This document shows positions 1-9,932 of a DNA stretch of 64,000 nucleotides, piece by piece; the first letter of the stretch is position 1; each line of letters opens with the position of its first letter. The notes under the pieces were generated by a model. That model did no database searches. It worked only from the letters and a program-made list of their open reading frames with translations, and had not been told where the DNA came from. The stretch lies in NCBI RefSeq assembly GCF_001941865.1, contig NZ_CP016162.1, positions 4,153,501 to 4,217,500 of the forward strand, given 5' to 3'. A program made the position numbers and the translations under genes. The DNA comes from Pseudomonas alcaliphila JAB1 (GTDB lineage Bacteria; Pseudomonadota; Gammaproteobacteria; Pseudomonadales; Pseudomonadaceae).

Positions 1-3000
1 TCCTTGGCGGAGCTGACGCGCAACCCCACTTCATCCAGCAGCGCCGTCAGTGCATAGACGTTACGCACGTCGTCATCCACCAGCAGAATGCGCTTGCCCT
101 GTAACGGGTTGAGCCGTGCATGGGCCGGTTGCGGCGCACGCACGTCACCGAGAAAGCCCTGTACCGCCTGGCACAACGCGTCGGTGTCGTCACCATGCTT
201 GCGCACCACCACGGCGCTATAGCGCCGCAGCCGTTGCAGGGTCTGCTGAGTGACGTCCACACCGGTGTTGATCACCACGCGTGTACCTTGCAACGTGCGC
301 AACTGGTTGAGACTCTCGAGCAGGGCAAAACCGTCCTGATCCGGCAGGTCGAGATCGATCACCAGCGCGCAGAACTGGCCCTGCGCATAGGCCTCGCGTG
401 CCTGCTCGCCATCGGCGCAGGCGATGACCTGGAAGCCCAGCTCCGTCAACTGCTCACGGTAGTGCTCGCGCTCTATCTCGACATCCTCCACCAACAACAA
501 TGCCTGCTCCTGCTGCGCACCGTGCTGCAGCTCGATGAACACCTGCTCCAACTCATCGCGGCCGATGGGTTTGACCAGATAGCGGGTGCCATCGTCGTTC
601 CAACCCACCGGTTGTGGGACGCAGGAAATAATGTGCACCGGCGTATGCCGATGGTTCGGCTGGGCGCGCAGACGCCGAAACAGCTGCCAGCCACTGAGAT
701 CGGGAAGCAGGATGTCGAGGATCACCGCGTTGAACGACTCCTGCTGCAACAGTCCCAGCGCCTGCAGACCGGTACGGCAGTGCACGCTGGAAAAACCATG
801 GGCATGGGCCTCCTCAGCAATCACCGCGGCGAAATTGGCATCGTCCTCGATGATCAACAGCGGCGGGCCGTCACCGGCTCTCTGCGGCCCCTCGAGCGGG
901 GCTTCGACGCTGAGTGGGCCCGCCTGCACCGGCAATCTGACGGTAAAGGTAGAACCCTGCCCCGGCGCACTCTGCAGGCTGATATCGCCATCCAGGGCCA
1001 ACACCAGTTGCCGGGTGATGGCCAGCCCCAGGCCGGTACCGCCAAAACGCCGGCTGGTAGAACCGTCGATCTGTTGAAAGGCCTGGAATACCTGTTGGTG
1101 CTGGGCCGGATCGATGCCAATGCCGGTATCGCGCACGCTGAAGCAGAGCAGCTCGCGCTCGTCCTCCTGGCAGCCCTGGCTGCTGACGCTCAGCGTGACC
1201 TCGCCTTGGTCGGTGAATTTCAGGGCGTTGGACAGCAGATTGCGCAGTATCTGATGCAGACGCACGCGGTCGGTATGGATAACCCGCGGCACGCCGGCTT
1301 CCAGCTGGGTGTGCAGACGCAAGCCCTTGAGCTCGGCCATCGGCCGCAGGCTGGCATCCAGCTCCACCAGTACGTCCTGCATGTTGATCGGCTCGAGCTT
1401 GAGCTGCATGCGCCCGGACTCGACCTTGGCCAGATCGAGCACATCGTTGATCAGTTGCAGCAGATCACCACCGGCGCGGTGCACGATATCGGCGTGTTTG
1501 GTCTGCTTCTCGGTGAGATTACCTGCCATGTTCTGGCGCAGTTGGTCGCTGAGAATCAGGATGCTGTTGAGCGGCGTGCGCAGCTCATGGGACATGTTGG
1601 CGAGGAACTCGGATTTGTAGCGGTTGGCCAACAGCAATTGCTCGGCCTGCTCACGCAGCTTCTGCTCGGCCGCCTTGCGCTCGCTGATATCGATGATCAC
1701 CGCTTGCACCAGCGTCTCGTCACCACTGCGAATCGGCGACAGGCCAACCTCCAGAGGAATCATGCCGCCCTCGCGGTGCTGCCCGAACAGCTCGCGATTA
1801 CCGCCCATGCGGCGCTGCTCGGGCATGGCCTGGTAACCACGACGCAGCGCCACATGACTGCCACGCTGCGCCGCAGGCAGGAGCATTTCCACCGGCTCGC
1901 CGAGCAACATCTGTCGCTCGTAACCGAACAGCAGCTCGGTCTGTCGATTGACCATGGCGATGCGCCCCAGGGCATCGACCAGCACGATGGCGTTGGGCGA
2001 AGCCTCAACCACCAGACGAAAACGCTCCTCGGCCACCTTGCGCGCACGCAGGTCCACCAGGTTGATCAGGTAGCTGCTGCCCTCGTGCAACGGGTTGAGG
2101 CTGATGCTGACCGGAATCGACTCACCGCGTAACGTGCGCACCATGCGCTCGTCGCTCTCGACCAACTGCTCCTGCAGGTCTTTCGGCGATTCGATATTGG
2201 GCAGCACGCGCAGCACGGTTTCTCCGGGCAAGGCATTGAGCGGGCAGTCGAACAGCTCGGCAGCGCTGCGATTGGCCATTTCAATGCGGCCCCTGTCATC
2301 ACAGAGCAGCGTCGCCACCGGCAACCGCTCGACCAACAGACGAAAGCGTTCTTCGCGCTCGCTCAGGGCCACGGCAGCCCGCTCACTGATCTGCAGCTTG
2401 CGCTCACGCTGATAGAGAAAACCGCCGACCAGAATCGACAGTAACAGCGTCGCAGCCAGCCCCGCCCAAAGACCGAGCATGCTGGTTCGATCAACCAGGC
2501 TGCGTTCGTATTCAGGGGTGCCGATCACCTCAAGTGCCCAGGTGCGGCCATACAGGGATAACTCCTGCTGACTGCGAAATCTCGGCTGCCAACCATTGGT
2601 CTTGGTTTCAACACTTATCAGCTGCAAATCGGTCGTCTGCAGGTCTTTCAGGATGATGTCGAACAAACGGCTCTGAGCGCCAAGAATCCCATCGATCAGG
2701 TCATGACTGCGAAAAGCACCATGTACCATTCCCAGCAATGCAGAACGACGTTGCTCGACGGTATTGACGGGTAAACCCGGACGAAACACCGGCAGGTAGA
2801 GCAATACGCCAGACTGCACGTTTACATCGACCTCCTGACGCAGTATCAGCGGCGCGCTGAGGCTGGCTTCGCCGGTCTCGACACTGCGCTCGATTGCCGT
2901 CCGCCGCACTGTTTCGCTGAGCATATCGAAGCCAAGCACGCGACGATTACGCCAATCCACGGGGCTGACGTAATCAATGGGTAGATAATGCCCACGCTCA

Positions 3001-3419
3001 CCGGAAGGGAAGATCTGATAGTCGAGGCGGCCGTCAGCAGCTACCTCGGCGGCGAAGTCAGCCAGTTGCTCCGGCAGCAGATAACGTGACCAGGCCACGG
3101 CCTGAATACCGGGATAGCGATCCTGAACCTGCAACTGATCCAGAGCACGTTCCCACTCGACGAGCGAGACCTGATCACTGCCTATCATCAGACCGGATAC
3201 GCCGCGCAAGACCATCTCGTATGTGCGCATACGCGCAAGCACCCGCTGGCTTACGTCCTGAGCCTCCAACTGAAAGCGGCGGTAACTGTCCTCGTTCTCA
3301 CGCTCCTGCAAAGTGTTCCACTGCCAGAAAATCAGGCCACCCAACCCCAGTAGCAGGCCAAGCGCAACAAGCAGCGGCGTCCAGGGCCTTGACGGCTGCT
3401 CGACAGCTCTGTCGTCCAT
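1..3419 (-). CDS. Hybrid sensor histidine kinase, CHASE-PAS-PAS-HK with three receiver domains (3' end outside window)
   Basis: The reading frame was translated by eye from an ATG at 3419, preceded by AAGGAGAG, and runs off the window start after about 1,139 codons. Order seen: membrane helix near residues 14-33, periplasmic CHASE-like sensor, second helix near 325-345, two PAS domains, HisKA with the phospho-acceptor box [10 protein letters not shown] near 610, and HATPase with an N box ([12 protein letters not shown]) and G box (GTGLGLAI). Receiver 1 follows near 855 (LLIIEDDAN), receiver 2 near 975 (LLLVEDVE) and receiver 3 at the edge (ILLVDDD). Such inner-membrane hybrid kinases sense an extracytoplasmic ligand and phosphorylate their own receivers. 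Receiver 1 looks intact, with aspartates in [12 protein letters not shown]. The ligand and partner cannot be told. The long open frame on the opposite strand is a codon-bias shadow. Confidence 0.9.
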   Translation of the reverse strand, partial: MDDRAVEQPSRPWTPLLVALGLLLGLGGLIFWQWNTLQERENEDSYRRFQLEAQDVSQRVLARMRTYEMVLRGVSGLMIGSDQVSLVEWERALDQLQVQDRYPGIQAVAWSRYLLPEQLADFAAEVAADGRLDYQIFPSGERGHYLPIDYVSPVDWRNRRVLGFDMLSETVRRTAIERSVETGEASLSAPLILRQEVDVNVQSGVLLYLPVFRPGLPVNTVEQRRSALLGMVHGAFRSHDLIDGILGAQSRLFDIILKDLQTTDLQLISVETKTNGWQPRFRSQQELSLYGRTWALEVIGTPEYERSLVDRTSMLGLWAGLAATLLLSILVGGFLYQRERKLQISERAAVALSEREERFRLLVERLPVATLLCDDRGRIEMANRSAAELFDCPLNALPGETVLRVLPNIESPKDLQEQLVESDERMVRTLRGESIPVSISLNPLHEGSSYLINLVDLRARKVAEERFRLVVEASPNAIVLVDALGRIAMVNRQTELLFGYERQMLLGEPVEMLLPAAQRGSHVALRRGYQAMPEQRRMGGNRELFGQHREGGMIPLEVGLSPIRSGDETLVQAVIIDISERKAAEQKLREQAEQLLLANRYKSEFLANMSHELRTPLNSILILSDQLRQNMAGNLTEKQTKHADIVHRAGGDLLQLINDVLDLAKVESGRMQLKLEPINMQDVLVELDASLRPMAELKGLRLHTQLEAGVPRVIHTDRVRLHQILRNLLSNALKFTDQGEVTLSVSSQGCQEDERELLCFSVRDTGIGIDPAQHQQVFQAFQQIDGSTSRRFGGTGLGLAITRQLVLALDGDISLQSAPGQGSTFTVRLPVQAGPLSVEAPLEGPQRAGDGPPLLIIEDDANFAAVIAEEAHAHGFSSVHCRTGLQALGLLQQESFNAVILDILLPDLSGWQLFRRLRAQPNHRHTPVHIISCVPQPVGWNDDGTRYLVKPIGRDELEQVFIELQHGAQQEQALLLVEDVEIEREHYREQLTELGFQVIACADGEQAREAYAQGQFCALVIDLDLPDQDGFALLESLNQLRTLQGTRVVINTGVDVTQQTLQRLRRYSAVVVRKHGDDTDALCQAVQGFLGDVRAPQPAHARLNPLQGKRILLVDDDVRNVYALTALLDEVGLRVSSAK

Positions 3420-3626
3420 TCGCTCTCCTTCGGTCATCCAGAACCAACGCGCACGGTGCATCCGCACGCGGACATCACAGAACCACAGCAAGCAGTCTAG
3501 TCAGGTTTTGAATGAGTGGCCTTTTGCCAGAAGGGACACGACGGGCGGTCACGAACATGGCCGTAAACGCCCGCCACGCCTTCCTCAAAAAGTATGCAGA
3601 GGTGACCGCATGCGACAAGCGGGCAT

Positions 3627-3652
3627 AAAAAAGCCTCCCATCGGGAGGCTTT
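3627..3652 (-). terminator. Rho-independent terminator of the OmpA-type lipoprotein gene
   Basis: An inverted repeat, AAGCCTCCC/GGGAGGCTT, is followed on the minus strand by a run of six T. It lies 20 bases after the stop of the lipoprotein gene. The rest of 3420-3671 shows no convincing gene. Confidence 0.85.
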
Positions 3653-3671
3653 CATTCAACGCGGCGAGGCC

Positions 3672-4328
3672 TTAGAGCGGACGCAGGTTGATCTCGACAC
3701 GACGGTTCTGCGCACGACCCGCATCGGTAGCGTTGCTGGCAATCGGCTGGCTGGGGCCTGCACCGTATGCGGAGATGCGCTGACCCGGTACACCGTTGGC
3801 GGTCAGGTAGTTGGCCACACTCTGCGCGCGACGCTGCGACAGGCTCTGGTTCAGCTCCTGTGAACCGGTGCTGTCGGTATGACCGACGATGTTCACGCCG
3901 TTCTTGTTGAACTCCTTGAACACCAGCACCAGCGAATTGAGGGTCGGGTAGAAACCGCTGGAGATATCTGCCGAGTTGCTGGCGAAGGTGATGTTGCCCG
4001 GCATGATCAGCTTCAGATCATCGCCATTGCGTTGCACCTGCACGCCAGTGCCCTGCAGGGTCTGGCGCAGCTTGGCCTCCTGGGTGTCGACGTAATAGCC
4101 GTAACCACCACCGGCAGCACCACCGACGGCCGCACCGATCAGCGCGCCTTTGCCGCGGTCTTTCTTGCTCGAAGTCGCAGCACCGATCACCGCACCGGTC
4201 GCGGCGCCGATACCACCATAGATACCGGCTTTGCCGGCCTGGCTCTCGCCGGTATAGGGGTTGGTGGTACAGCCGGCCAGCAAGGCCATGAGCGCAGTGG
4301 CTGCGATCAGATTACGCCTGGTCTTCAT
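3672..4328 (-). CDS. OmpA-family outer-membrane lipoprotein with glycine zipper
   Basis: This 218-residue protein starts with a lipoprotein signal, and the lipobox LLAG-Cys20 is clear. Residues about 35-80 are a glycine/alanine-rich glycine-zipper segment ([14 protein letters not shown]). The C-terminal half is an OmpA/MotB peptidoglycan-binding domain, with the typical stretches [10 protein letters not shown] and [13 protein letters not shown] and the ending [11 protein letters not shown]. It would be anchored in the outer membrane and bind peptidoglycan, like the YiaD group. A close paralogue lies just upstream, so the two appear to be a tandem duplication. A good terminator follows. The exact role of this copy is not known from sequence. 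Confidence 0.88.
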   Translation of the reverse strand: MKTRRNLIAATALMALLAGCTTNPYTGESQAGKAGIYGGIGAATGAVIGAATSSKKDRGKGALIGAAVGGAAGGGYGYYVDTQEAKLRQTLQGTGVQVQRNGDDLKLIMPGNITFASNSADISSGFYPTLNSLVLVFKEFNKNGVNIVGHTDSTGSQELNQSLSQRRAQSVANYLTANGVPGQRISAYGAGPSQPIASNATDAGRAQNRRVEINLRPL

Positions 4329-4470
4329 AACATTTCCTTAGGATTTCTTCTGGTATCGGGCAGACATGCCGCAGCCTTCGAGCCGCCAAGACGCGGTGAA
4401 GTTCCGCCCAAGCTTATCAGCCTGGGGATCTCAGAACTGCGAAGCAGAGCAGATCGGCCCGATACGTACC

Positions 4471-5139
4471 TTACTGCACACCGGGCAGCGGTCGCAGCGT
4501 TACTTCTACCCGGCGATTCTGCGCACGTCCTTCGGCGGTGGCGTTGCTGGCCACCGGCTGATCCGGCCCCATACCACGGGTACTCAAGCGGCTAGGGTCG
4601 ACACCCTGCGCCAGCAGATAGTCGGCCACGCTCTGCGCACGGCGCTGCGACAGCCCCATGTTGTGACTGTGCGAGCCGGTGCTGTCGGTATGCCCGACCA
4701 CCTCGATGCTGTTCTGGTTGTACTGGCGGAAGGAATTGGCCAGGTTGTTCAGCGGCTGATAGAAGCTGCTGGCGATCTGCGCCGAGTCGGTGGCGAAGGT
4801 GATGTTGCCCGGCATGATCAACTGAATCACATCGCCCTGGCGCTGCACCTCGACGCCGGTGCCCTGCATGCTGCGACGCAGTTCTTCTTCCTGCTTGTCG
4901 GCGTAGTAGCCATAACCTGCCGCTGCGGCACCGGCCACCGCCGCACCAATCAAGGCGCCCTTGCCGCGGTTGTCGTGGTTGATCAAGGCGCCGGCAGCCG
5001 CGCCGGCCAACGCACCGATACCACCGTAGGTGGCGGTGCGGTTGGAACTCGGTGCGCTCTGATCATAGGGGTTCTGCGAGGCGCAGCCGCCGAGCAGCAG
5101 CGCGGAAGAGCACAGGGCAATCAGGGGAATGCGGAACAT
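4471..5139 (-). CDS. OmpA-family outer-membrane lipoprotein, tandem paralogue
   Basis: The start was placed at the ATG at 5139 because it is preceded by GGAGA and gives a clean lipoprotein signal with lipobox LLGG-Cys19; the longer open frame upstream lacks these. The 222-residue product repeats the plan of its downstream neighbour: glycine zipper (GGIGALAGAAAGALI), then an OmpA-like domain with [14 protein letters not shown] and [13 protein letters not shown], ending NRRVEVTLRPL. It should sit in the outer membrane and contact peptidoglycan. The two copies are diverged but collinear, which suggests an old duplication with possibly different expression. Confidence 0.88.
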   Translation of the reverse strand: MFRIPLIALCSSALLLGGCASQNPYDQSAPSSNRTATYGGIGALAGAAAGALINHDNRGKGALIGAAVAGAAAAGYGYYADKQEEELRRSMQGTGVEVQRQGDVIQLIMPGNITFATDSAQIASSFYQPLNNLANSFRQYNQNSIEVVGHTDSTGSHSHNMGLSQRRAQSVADYLLAQGVDPSRLSTRGMGPDQPVASNATAEGRAQNRRVEVTLRPLPGVQ

Positions 5140-5203
5140 GAAGGAATCTCCATGAACGGTGGGTGATGGCTCTTTGAGTTCCGGCGCGGTCATTAGTGCC
5201 CCG

Positions 5204-5848
5204 TCAGGCGCGAATAAAGGGGTTCTCCCGCATTTCGTCGCCCAGGCGGGTATCCGGGCCATGCCCGGTGACCACGGTGGCATCCTCATCAAGGCTGTAC
5301 AGGCGCTGCCTGATCGAGCGTTCGATAGTGGCGTAGTCGCCGCCCCACAGGTCGGTACGGCCGATACCGCGACGGAACAGGGTGTCGCCGGCGATCAGCA
5401 GCTTGGCGTCCTCGAACCAGAAGCTCATCGAACCCGGCGTGTGCCCTGGCGTATGCAAGGCCACGCCGCAGCCACAGGCCAACTCCTCGTCATCGGCCAG
5501 CCAGCGATCCGGCGCCGGCACGGGCGTGTAAGGCACACCGAACATGCTGCACTGCATCTCCAGATTGTCCCAGAGGAACTGATCCTCCTTGTGCAGATGC
5601 AGCGTGGCACCGGTCTTCTCCTTCATCTGCCCCGAGGCAAGGAAGTGATCGAGGTGCGCATGGGTGTGGATGATGCTCACCACCTTGAGGCCATGAGCCT
5701 CCAGACGCGCCATGATCAGATCGGGATTACCACCCGGATCGACCACGATGGCCTTCTTGGTAATCGGATCGCCGATGATGGTGCAGTTGCACTGCAAAGG
5801 CCCGACGGGGAAGGTTTCGCGGATTAACGCGGGTTTTGCAGCTTCCAT
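5204..5848 (-). CDS. Metallo-beta-lactamase-fold hydrolase (glyoxalase II-like), 5' end supplied by the mobile element
   Basis: This 214-residue protein has the metal-binding signature THAHLDH near residue 80, the later histidine in HTPGHTPGS and the aspartate in AGDTLF, and ends with TGHGPDT. This is the layout of the YcbL/glyoxalase II branch of the fold, usually a cytosolic thioester hydrolase. Codons 1 to about 18 lie beyond the 16-bp attachment core and belong to the integrated element. A second, truncated copy of the same 5' end, with a different leading peptide, is found at 22211-22288. The element therefore restores the reading frame and gives a new ribosome site (AAGGGA before ATG at 5848) and presumably a new promoter in the 50 bases shared with the integrase. 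The substrate is uncertain. Confidence 0.88.
   Translation of the reverse strand: MEAAKPALIRETFPVGPLQCNCTIIGDPITKKAIVVDPGGNPDLIMARLEAHGLKVVSIIHTHAHLDHFLASGQMKEKTGATLHLHKEDQFLWDNLEMQCSMFGVPYTPVPAPDRWLADDEELACGCGVALHTPGHTPGSMSFWFEDAKLLIAGDTLFRRGIGRTDLWGGDYATIERSIRQRLYSLDEDATVVTGHGPDTRLGDEMRENPFIRA
5782..5797. repeat. attL: left attachment core of the integrated element
   Basis: The 16-base sequence tgcagttgcactgcaa recurs exactly at 22219-22234. It lies inside the hydrolase coding sequence (residues LQCNC). Within it, TGCAGT and ACTGCA form inverted arms around TGC, a plausible strand-exchange site for a tyrosine integrase. Sequence to its left is host gene body and sequence to its right is element. 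Confidence 0.8.
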
Positions 5849-5867
5849 AGGTATTCCCTTATGATAT

Positions 5868-5890
5868 TTGGCACAATTTTGTCACACTGA
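5868..5890 (+). repeat. Left copy of a 23-bp border repeat, probable integrase arm site
   Basis: ttggcacaattttgtcacac plus tga matches 22074-22096 in 21 of 23 positions and in the same orientation. Each copy lies just inside one end of the element. This is the usual position of arm-type integrase binding sites. The copy also overlaps the promoter region between the hydrolase and integrase genes. Confidence 0.55.
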
Positions 5891-5898
5891 GATTAGAA

Positions 5899-7011
5899 AT
5901 GGCGACCCTTCGCAAACGCGGCCCATCCCAGTGGCAAGTGCAGGTCAGACGTAAAGGATGGCCCCTGCAGACCAAGACGTTCAACACCCAGGCCGAAGCG
6001 AAAACATGGGCAACCATGATCGAGCGCGAAATGGACGCCGGGGTGTTCGTCAGCCGCAACGAAGCCGAATCGACCTCATTCGCCAACGCCCTAGAGATGT
6101 ACGCTGAACAAGTGACCTCAAAGAAGCGAAGCAGCGACTCTGAGCTGTCTCGCATTAAGGTCTTGCTACGTCACCCGCTAGCCCTCAGGTCAATCGCAAG
6201 CATCCGAGGAGCAGACATGGCTGGTTATCGAGACGAGCGCCTAGCTGAAGGCCTCGCACCAGCCACGGTTCGCCGTGAGCTAGCACTGATCTCTCATGTC
6301 TTCACGATCGCCCGCAAAGAGTGGCGCATGGAATCACTGAGCAACCCCGTCGAGTTGATCCGTCAGCCAAGCGTCGATGACGCAAGAGACAGGCGAATCC
6401 TGAGCGCGAATGTATGGACGCTCCAGAGCAGCGAACTCGTTTGTGAACACCTCGACGAGCTGGAGATGATCTCCCGTCACTCACGCTCGACCGAGCTGCC
6501 GCAGATCGTCCGATTTGCAGTTGAAACAGGTATGCGCCGCGGCGAGATCTCTGGCCTGCTTCGCGCTAACGTAGACCTAAAAAAGCGGACCGCCCTCCTG
6601 CCCATCACAAAGAATGGCTCATCACGCGGAGTGCCACTATCCAGCCGAGCGGCAGCGATCATTGAAAACCAACCGAAGCTGGAGGACGGCCGAGTATTCA
6701 AAAGTCAGCCGGACACCATCACCAAGGCGTTTCTGGATGCTCTGGATGATGCTCGTAGCGCTTACGAGGGGGGGATGGAGCTGTACCTCAAATCCGAAGG
6801 ACTAGAGCAAGACAAGATTGCGGAGCACATTGCCAGGGATCCATTTCTAGTCGACCTGAGATTCCACGACCTACGCCACGAGGCCACATCACGCCTGGCT
6901 GAGATTTTCCCCCTGCATGAGTTGACAAAGATCACCGGGCACCAAGATACCAGGATGCTCATGCGGTACTACCACCCAAGGGCTGAAGACCTAGCTAAGA
7001 AGCTAGGCTGA
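5899..7011 (+). CDS. Tyrosine-family site-specific integrase of the island
   Basis: The 370-residue protein begins with an arm-binding N-terminal segment (MATLRKRGPSQWQVQVRRKG), followed by a SAM-like core-binding domain near residues 60-160. The catalytic domain shows the first arginine in ETGMRRGEISGL near 217, the box HDLRHEATSRL near 327, the histidine of ITGHQDTRML and the nucleophile tyrosine in MRYYHPRAEDL close to the C-terminus. It catalyses integration and, with a directionality factor, excision. The gene starts only 50 bases from the hydrolase start, next to attL. The AlpA-like protein at the other end of the element is a candidate directionality factor. Confidence 0.95.
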   Translation: MATLRKRGPSQWQVQVRRKGWPLQTKTFNTQAEAKTWATMIEREMDAGVFVSRNEAESTSFANALEMYAEQVTSKKRSSDSELSRIKVLLRHPLALRSIASIRGADMAGYRDERLAEGLAPATVRRELALISHVFTIARKEWRMESLSNPVELIRQPSVDDARDRRILSANVWTLQSSELVCEHLDELEMISRHSRSTELPQIVRFAVETGMRRGEISGLLRANVDLKKRTALLPITKNGSSRGVPLSSRAAAIIENQPKLEDGRVFKSQPDTITKAFLDALDDARSAYEGGMELYLKSEGLEQDKIAEHIARDPFLVDLRFHDLRHEATSRLAEIFPLHELTKITGHQDTRMLMRYYHPRAEDLAKKLG

Positions 7012-7094
7012 CTAGGACCTTTCACGAGCACATGGAGTGCCAACCAAGAAAGATGGCATGCTACGACTTTGCCATCGCACCTAAGGGGAGAGGG

Positions 7095-7976
7095 ATGCCT
7101 GCGCTCGTTACCGAACTGGTAAATGCAGCGATTGACACCTCAGTGTCATCGGCTGATTTGTTACGTCGCGCTTTAGTCGCCACTAGGCGACTGGGAGTAC
7201 CTGAGCTGATCGACTGGATCAGCAGCGAGCTGAACGGGTATTACTCGGGCGAAGTGCCCGACTATCGCCGAGTGCAGGGACAGTTGATGGCGGAGAACCC
7301 TATTCGTGGTCCCATTCCATTCATCGCGCCTCCTGAAATTGCTGAGATGCTGTCGGATTTCGAGGTTCGACAATCAGTGCCTGAACTGATACAGCTTGCC
7401 CAAAGCACAACTGGCATCTATAGCCATTTCCCAGCCGACGTGGAGCACACGCTGATAAATATGATGCGTGAGACGAACGGCGTGATGATGCGCCCGGCGC
7501 TCAGATTCTCCACGGTTCAGGTACAAGGAATCATCGAGAAGGTGAGAAGCCGGGTACTTGAATGGGCGCTCGATCTAGAGACCAAGGGTGTAATCGGCGA
7601 AGGCATGACGTTTTCTCAGGAGGAAAAGCAAATCGTGCAACAACAGCACTACCACTTCGGGGACGTGAGCGGCTCTCAAATCCAGATAGGATCAAACGGC
7701 TCCAACCAGACCCAGATGCCATCAGATAGTAGTATGGCTGCACTGTCAGCCTTGATCGAACTACTACGTGATGCCATCCATCAGGGACGCATCTCTGGGG
7801 AGGCTCGCGAGGAGTTGCAAGCCGAACTGGCAACACTGCAGGCACAGGCTGCGTCACCGAAACCCAAATGGGCAATCATCAAGGCGACGGCAGGCAGCAT
7901 TAAGGCAGTTCTAGAAAACGCGACTGGAGGCGTGATCGCCGCACAGGCGCTACCGCTTTTGGCGGCACTGTCATAA
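7095..7976 (+). CDS. AbiTii-domain protein, putative abortive-infection factor
   Basis: The start was chosen at 7095 because a strong GGGGAGAGG site precedes that ATG; this gives 293 residues. The N-terminal half (residues about 1-190: LVNAAIDTSVSSADLLRRAL, then RRLGVPELIDWISSELNGYY) matches my memory of the AbiTii domain, named for phage-abortive proteins of lactococci. A QQQHYHFGDVSG stretch near 205 and a helical C-terminus with EAREELQAELATLQAQ follow, ending in a hydrophobic segment (GGVIAAQALPLLAAL) that could touch a membrane. It follows the integrase by 83 bases on the same strand and may be co-transcribed. No catalytic motif was recognised, so the mechanism is unknown. Confidence 0.7.
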   Translation: MPALVTELVNAAIDTSVSSADLLRRALVATRRLGVPELIDWISSELNGYYSGEVPDYRRVQGQLMAENPIRGPIPFIAPPEIAEMLSDFEVRQSVPELIQLAQSTTGIYSHFPADVEHTLINMMRETNGVMMRPALRFSTVQVQGIIEKVRSRVLEWALDLETKGVIGEGMTFSQEEKQIVQQQHYHFGDVSGSQIQIGSNGSNQTQMPSDSSMAALSALIELLRDAIHQGRISGEAREELQAELATLQAQAASPKPKWAIIKATAGSIKAVLENATGGVIAAQALPLLAALS

Positions 7977-8039
7977 ACCTCACCCCTCAGGGGAGAAGGA
8001 AAAGCAGGCAATTCCCCGGTACTTTCAGCCCTATTCTCA

Positions 8040-8067
8040 GCCCTTCTCCCATAAATGGGAGAAGGGC
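8040..8067. terminator. Perfect 13-bp inverted repeat with 2-base loop between convergent genes
   Basis: GCCCTTCTCCCAT/ATGGGAGAAGGGC are separated by AA. It lies between the AbiTii gene (plus strand) and the end of the three-gene operon (minus strand) and may stop transcription from both sides. There is no T-run, so it could also be a DNA-level palindrome. Confidence 0.5.
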
Positions 8068-8150
8068 GCCAATCACGTAGCCTTGAATGACAGCATTACG
8101 CCGATTGGTGGGCCTTTTGTAGCCTGATGAGGAAATCTCTACAAAAAAGG

Positions 8151-9926
8151 CTAAGGTCGACTACGCCTTATCAAGCTCTGGATAGAAACAGAAACTTTGC
8201 TCAGGGCGTCAATAACTCCGTCCATAACGAAGTCTAAAGCTCGTCCATAGCCTGCATTGACAGTTGCGATATCGAAACCTAGCTGCTGCAGTGTGCTCAA
8301 GCACTGCTCCATAGCCTCGTGAGCATCAGCGATTCTGAGATCGTTATTTAGGAACAAGGCGGCCACGGCTACATTGCGATCTTTCCAGCCCTCAGGCTCA
8401 GTACCTGAGGCAAACGCATCGCTGGTCTCCTCATGCACGTTCAGCCTTTCGATAACATTCAAAAGTGCCTGCAGAAGCTTCAGACTTCCGAGATCTTTGA
8501 CCGAGGCTCTCGGACATCCAGCATGCTCTAACAATGATTTGAGATATCCATTTGGAACGCGCTGCCAGACCTCGTGCAAACTTTTGCAGCGAGCGAGGAA
8601 CATCTGTTGCGTCATATCCAAGGGTGCTACCTGGGCAAGGCGACTGAGCGCTGGATAGGCCAACCAACCATTAGCCTCCACCTCTGCTCGCCGAAAGCCT
8701 GTCAGCTCTTCTGCTGACTTGCTAAGGCCAACGACGGCCCCTAGTGCAGAAAGGCCGTCACCCAACTGCAAAAGCACGTCAAGCAGCCGTTGCACCTTCG
8801 CAACCACGTGCTCTTCATCCAGGTCCACATCCGCTAAATAGGCCGGATCGACCGCGAATGACCGAGCATGCACTATCTCGCGATCTGGCTTCGGTTTGTA
8901 TAACTCACGCATCGGCACCTGGATTAGATTTCTTCCAATCCGTCTGCATTCAGCGAAGCTCCACTGCCCCCGGTATGAAGGACTACATTGCCATCGCCCC
9001 CATACATGAACCGGGATCGAGTCGTAGAAAGCACTCTGCTCATACTTCTGAAGGAAGCGATCGTCGAGATAGACCAAATCTGAGCCGACTAATGCGTCTG
9101 CACGTGCGCGAGTCATCGCATGAGCATGACCTGGCCATAGGATCCCCTCTGCAGTTTGCTCTGGACAGAGCTCTGGCGTTATCGCTTCAACTGAGGCCCA
9201 AAGCTGCAGCAGGAGACCTCCCTTATGCTCGCGGATATCCAATTCGTACCAAGCAATGCCATCTGCAGGCACGCGGACTACATGAGACTCCTCTCCCATA
9301 ATCGATCGTATCTCAGGGCTATCTGGCAACTGAGCTGAGTAGTAGAAAACTCGTACCCCCCGCGCCCCCCGAAGCCAAAGATAGCGACGCAGGTACTCAT
9401 TCGACATGCGCCAACTGACGGGCCTCTTTAAGCTCCAGTGATACTCACTAGAAACCTCTCCCTCAGCCACACCAAACTCTGGAAGCCCTAAATCATCAAA
9501 GACCATACGCTGGTGCTCGTTGCCAACGCAGCGAGGGGCCAATCCCAGCGTCATCCAAACTTTCTCTGCAAGGTTAAAGGTGTAGAAAGAGCCATCACCC
9601 CATGACGCTACGATGTAGTCGTAGCCTGAGATGGATGGCGTAAAGCTTGCGGAGCAGCCAAGAACCTTACCTGCCGGGACAGAGTACTCAACTACACCAC
9701 AGGCTCCCTCGTCTAGAACCTCTAACGGGACTTCTTGACTAAGAGGCACCACAGCCATCAGCAAATGAAGATGCTCGGCCTCCGCTCCATACTGATCATG
9801 TTCATAGAGCGCAGCCACTTCCACCATCTGACGCGGAGACATCCCTACCGGAGCCAAGAGCTGCTTTAAGCGTTCTGGCAGACAGCTCAGAGGTAGTGGA
9901 AAGGCTTCTAAGTAATCAATAGTCAT
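8151..9926 (-). CDS. Unknown 591-residue protein, third gene of the nuclease-like operon; possible HEPN-like C-terminus
   Basis: I do not recognise this family. It begins six bases after the stop of the 1,079-residue gene, so it should be co-translated with it. The N-terminal 350 residues are mixed and tryptophan-rich (WMTLGLAPRC, YHWSLKRPVSW, VHVWGRWQCSPSYRGQW), suggesting a beta-rich sensor or binding module. The C-terminal 200 residues look all-helical and contain LFLNNDLRIADAHEA; Arg531-x4-His536 fits the R-x4-6-H signature of HEPN ribonucleases. That reading is inference from one motif. No signal peptide or clear membrane segment was seen. By context it is probably a component of a multi-gene defence or toxin system with the PIN-like and PD-(D/E)xK-like genes upstream. 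Confidence 0.6.
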   Translation of the reverse strand: MTIDYLEAFPLPLSCLPERLKQLLAPVGMSPRQMVEVAALYEHDQYGAEAEHLHLLMAVVPLSQEVPLEVLDEGACGVVEYSVPAGKVLGCSASFTPSISGYDYIVASWGDGSFYTFNLAEKVWMTLGLAPRCVGNEHQRMVFDDLGLPEFGVAEGEVSSEYHWSLKRPVSWRMSNEYLRRYLWLRGARGVRVFYYSAQLPDSPEIRSIMGEESHVVRVPADGIAWYELDIREHKGGLLLQLWASVEAITPELCPEQTAEGILWPGHAHAMTRARADALVGSDLVYLDDRFLQKYEQSAFYDSIPVHVWGRWQCSPSYRGQWSFAECRRIGRNLIQVPMRELYKPKPDREIVHARSFAVDPAYLADVDLDEEHVVAKVQRLLDVLLQLGDGLSALGAVVGLSKSAEELTGFRRAEVEANGWLAYPALSRLAQVAPLDMTQQMFLARCKSLHEVWQRVPNGYLKSLLEHAGCPRASVKDLGSLKLLQALLNVIERLNVHEETSDAFASGTEPEGWKDRNVAVAALFLNNDLRIADAHEAMEQCLSTLQQLGFDIATVNAGYGRALDFVMDGVIDALSKVSVSIQSLIRRSRP

Positions 9927-9932
9927 AATGTA

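Noticed and set aside
120..2132. 670-codon open frame on the plus strand
   Set aside because: It is antisense to the hybrid kinase, whose PAS, HisKA, HATPase and receiver motifs read clearly on the minus strand; high GC makes long shadow frames.
3086..3511. 141-codon plus-strand frame opposite the kinase N-terminus
   Set aside because: Low-complexity shadow without ribosome site; the kinase start and signal anchor are on the other strand.
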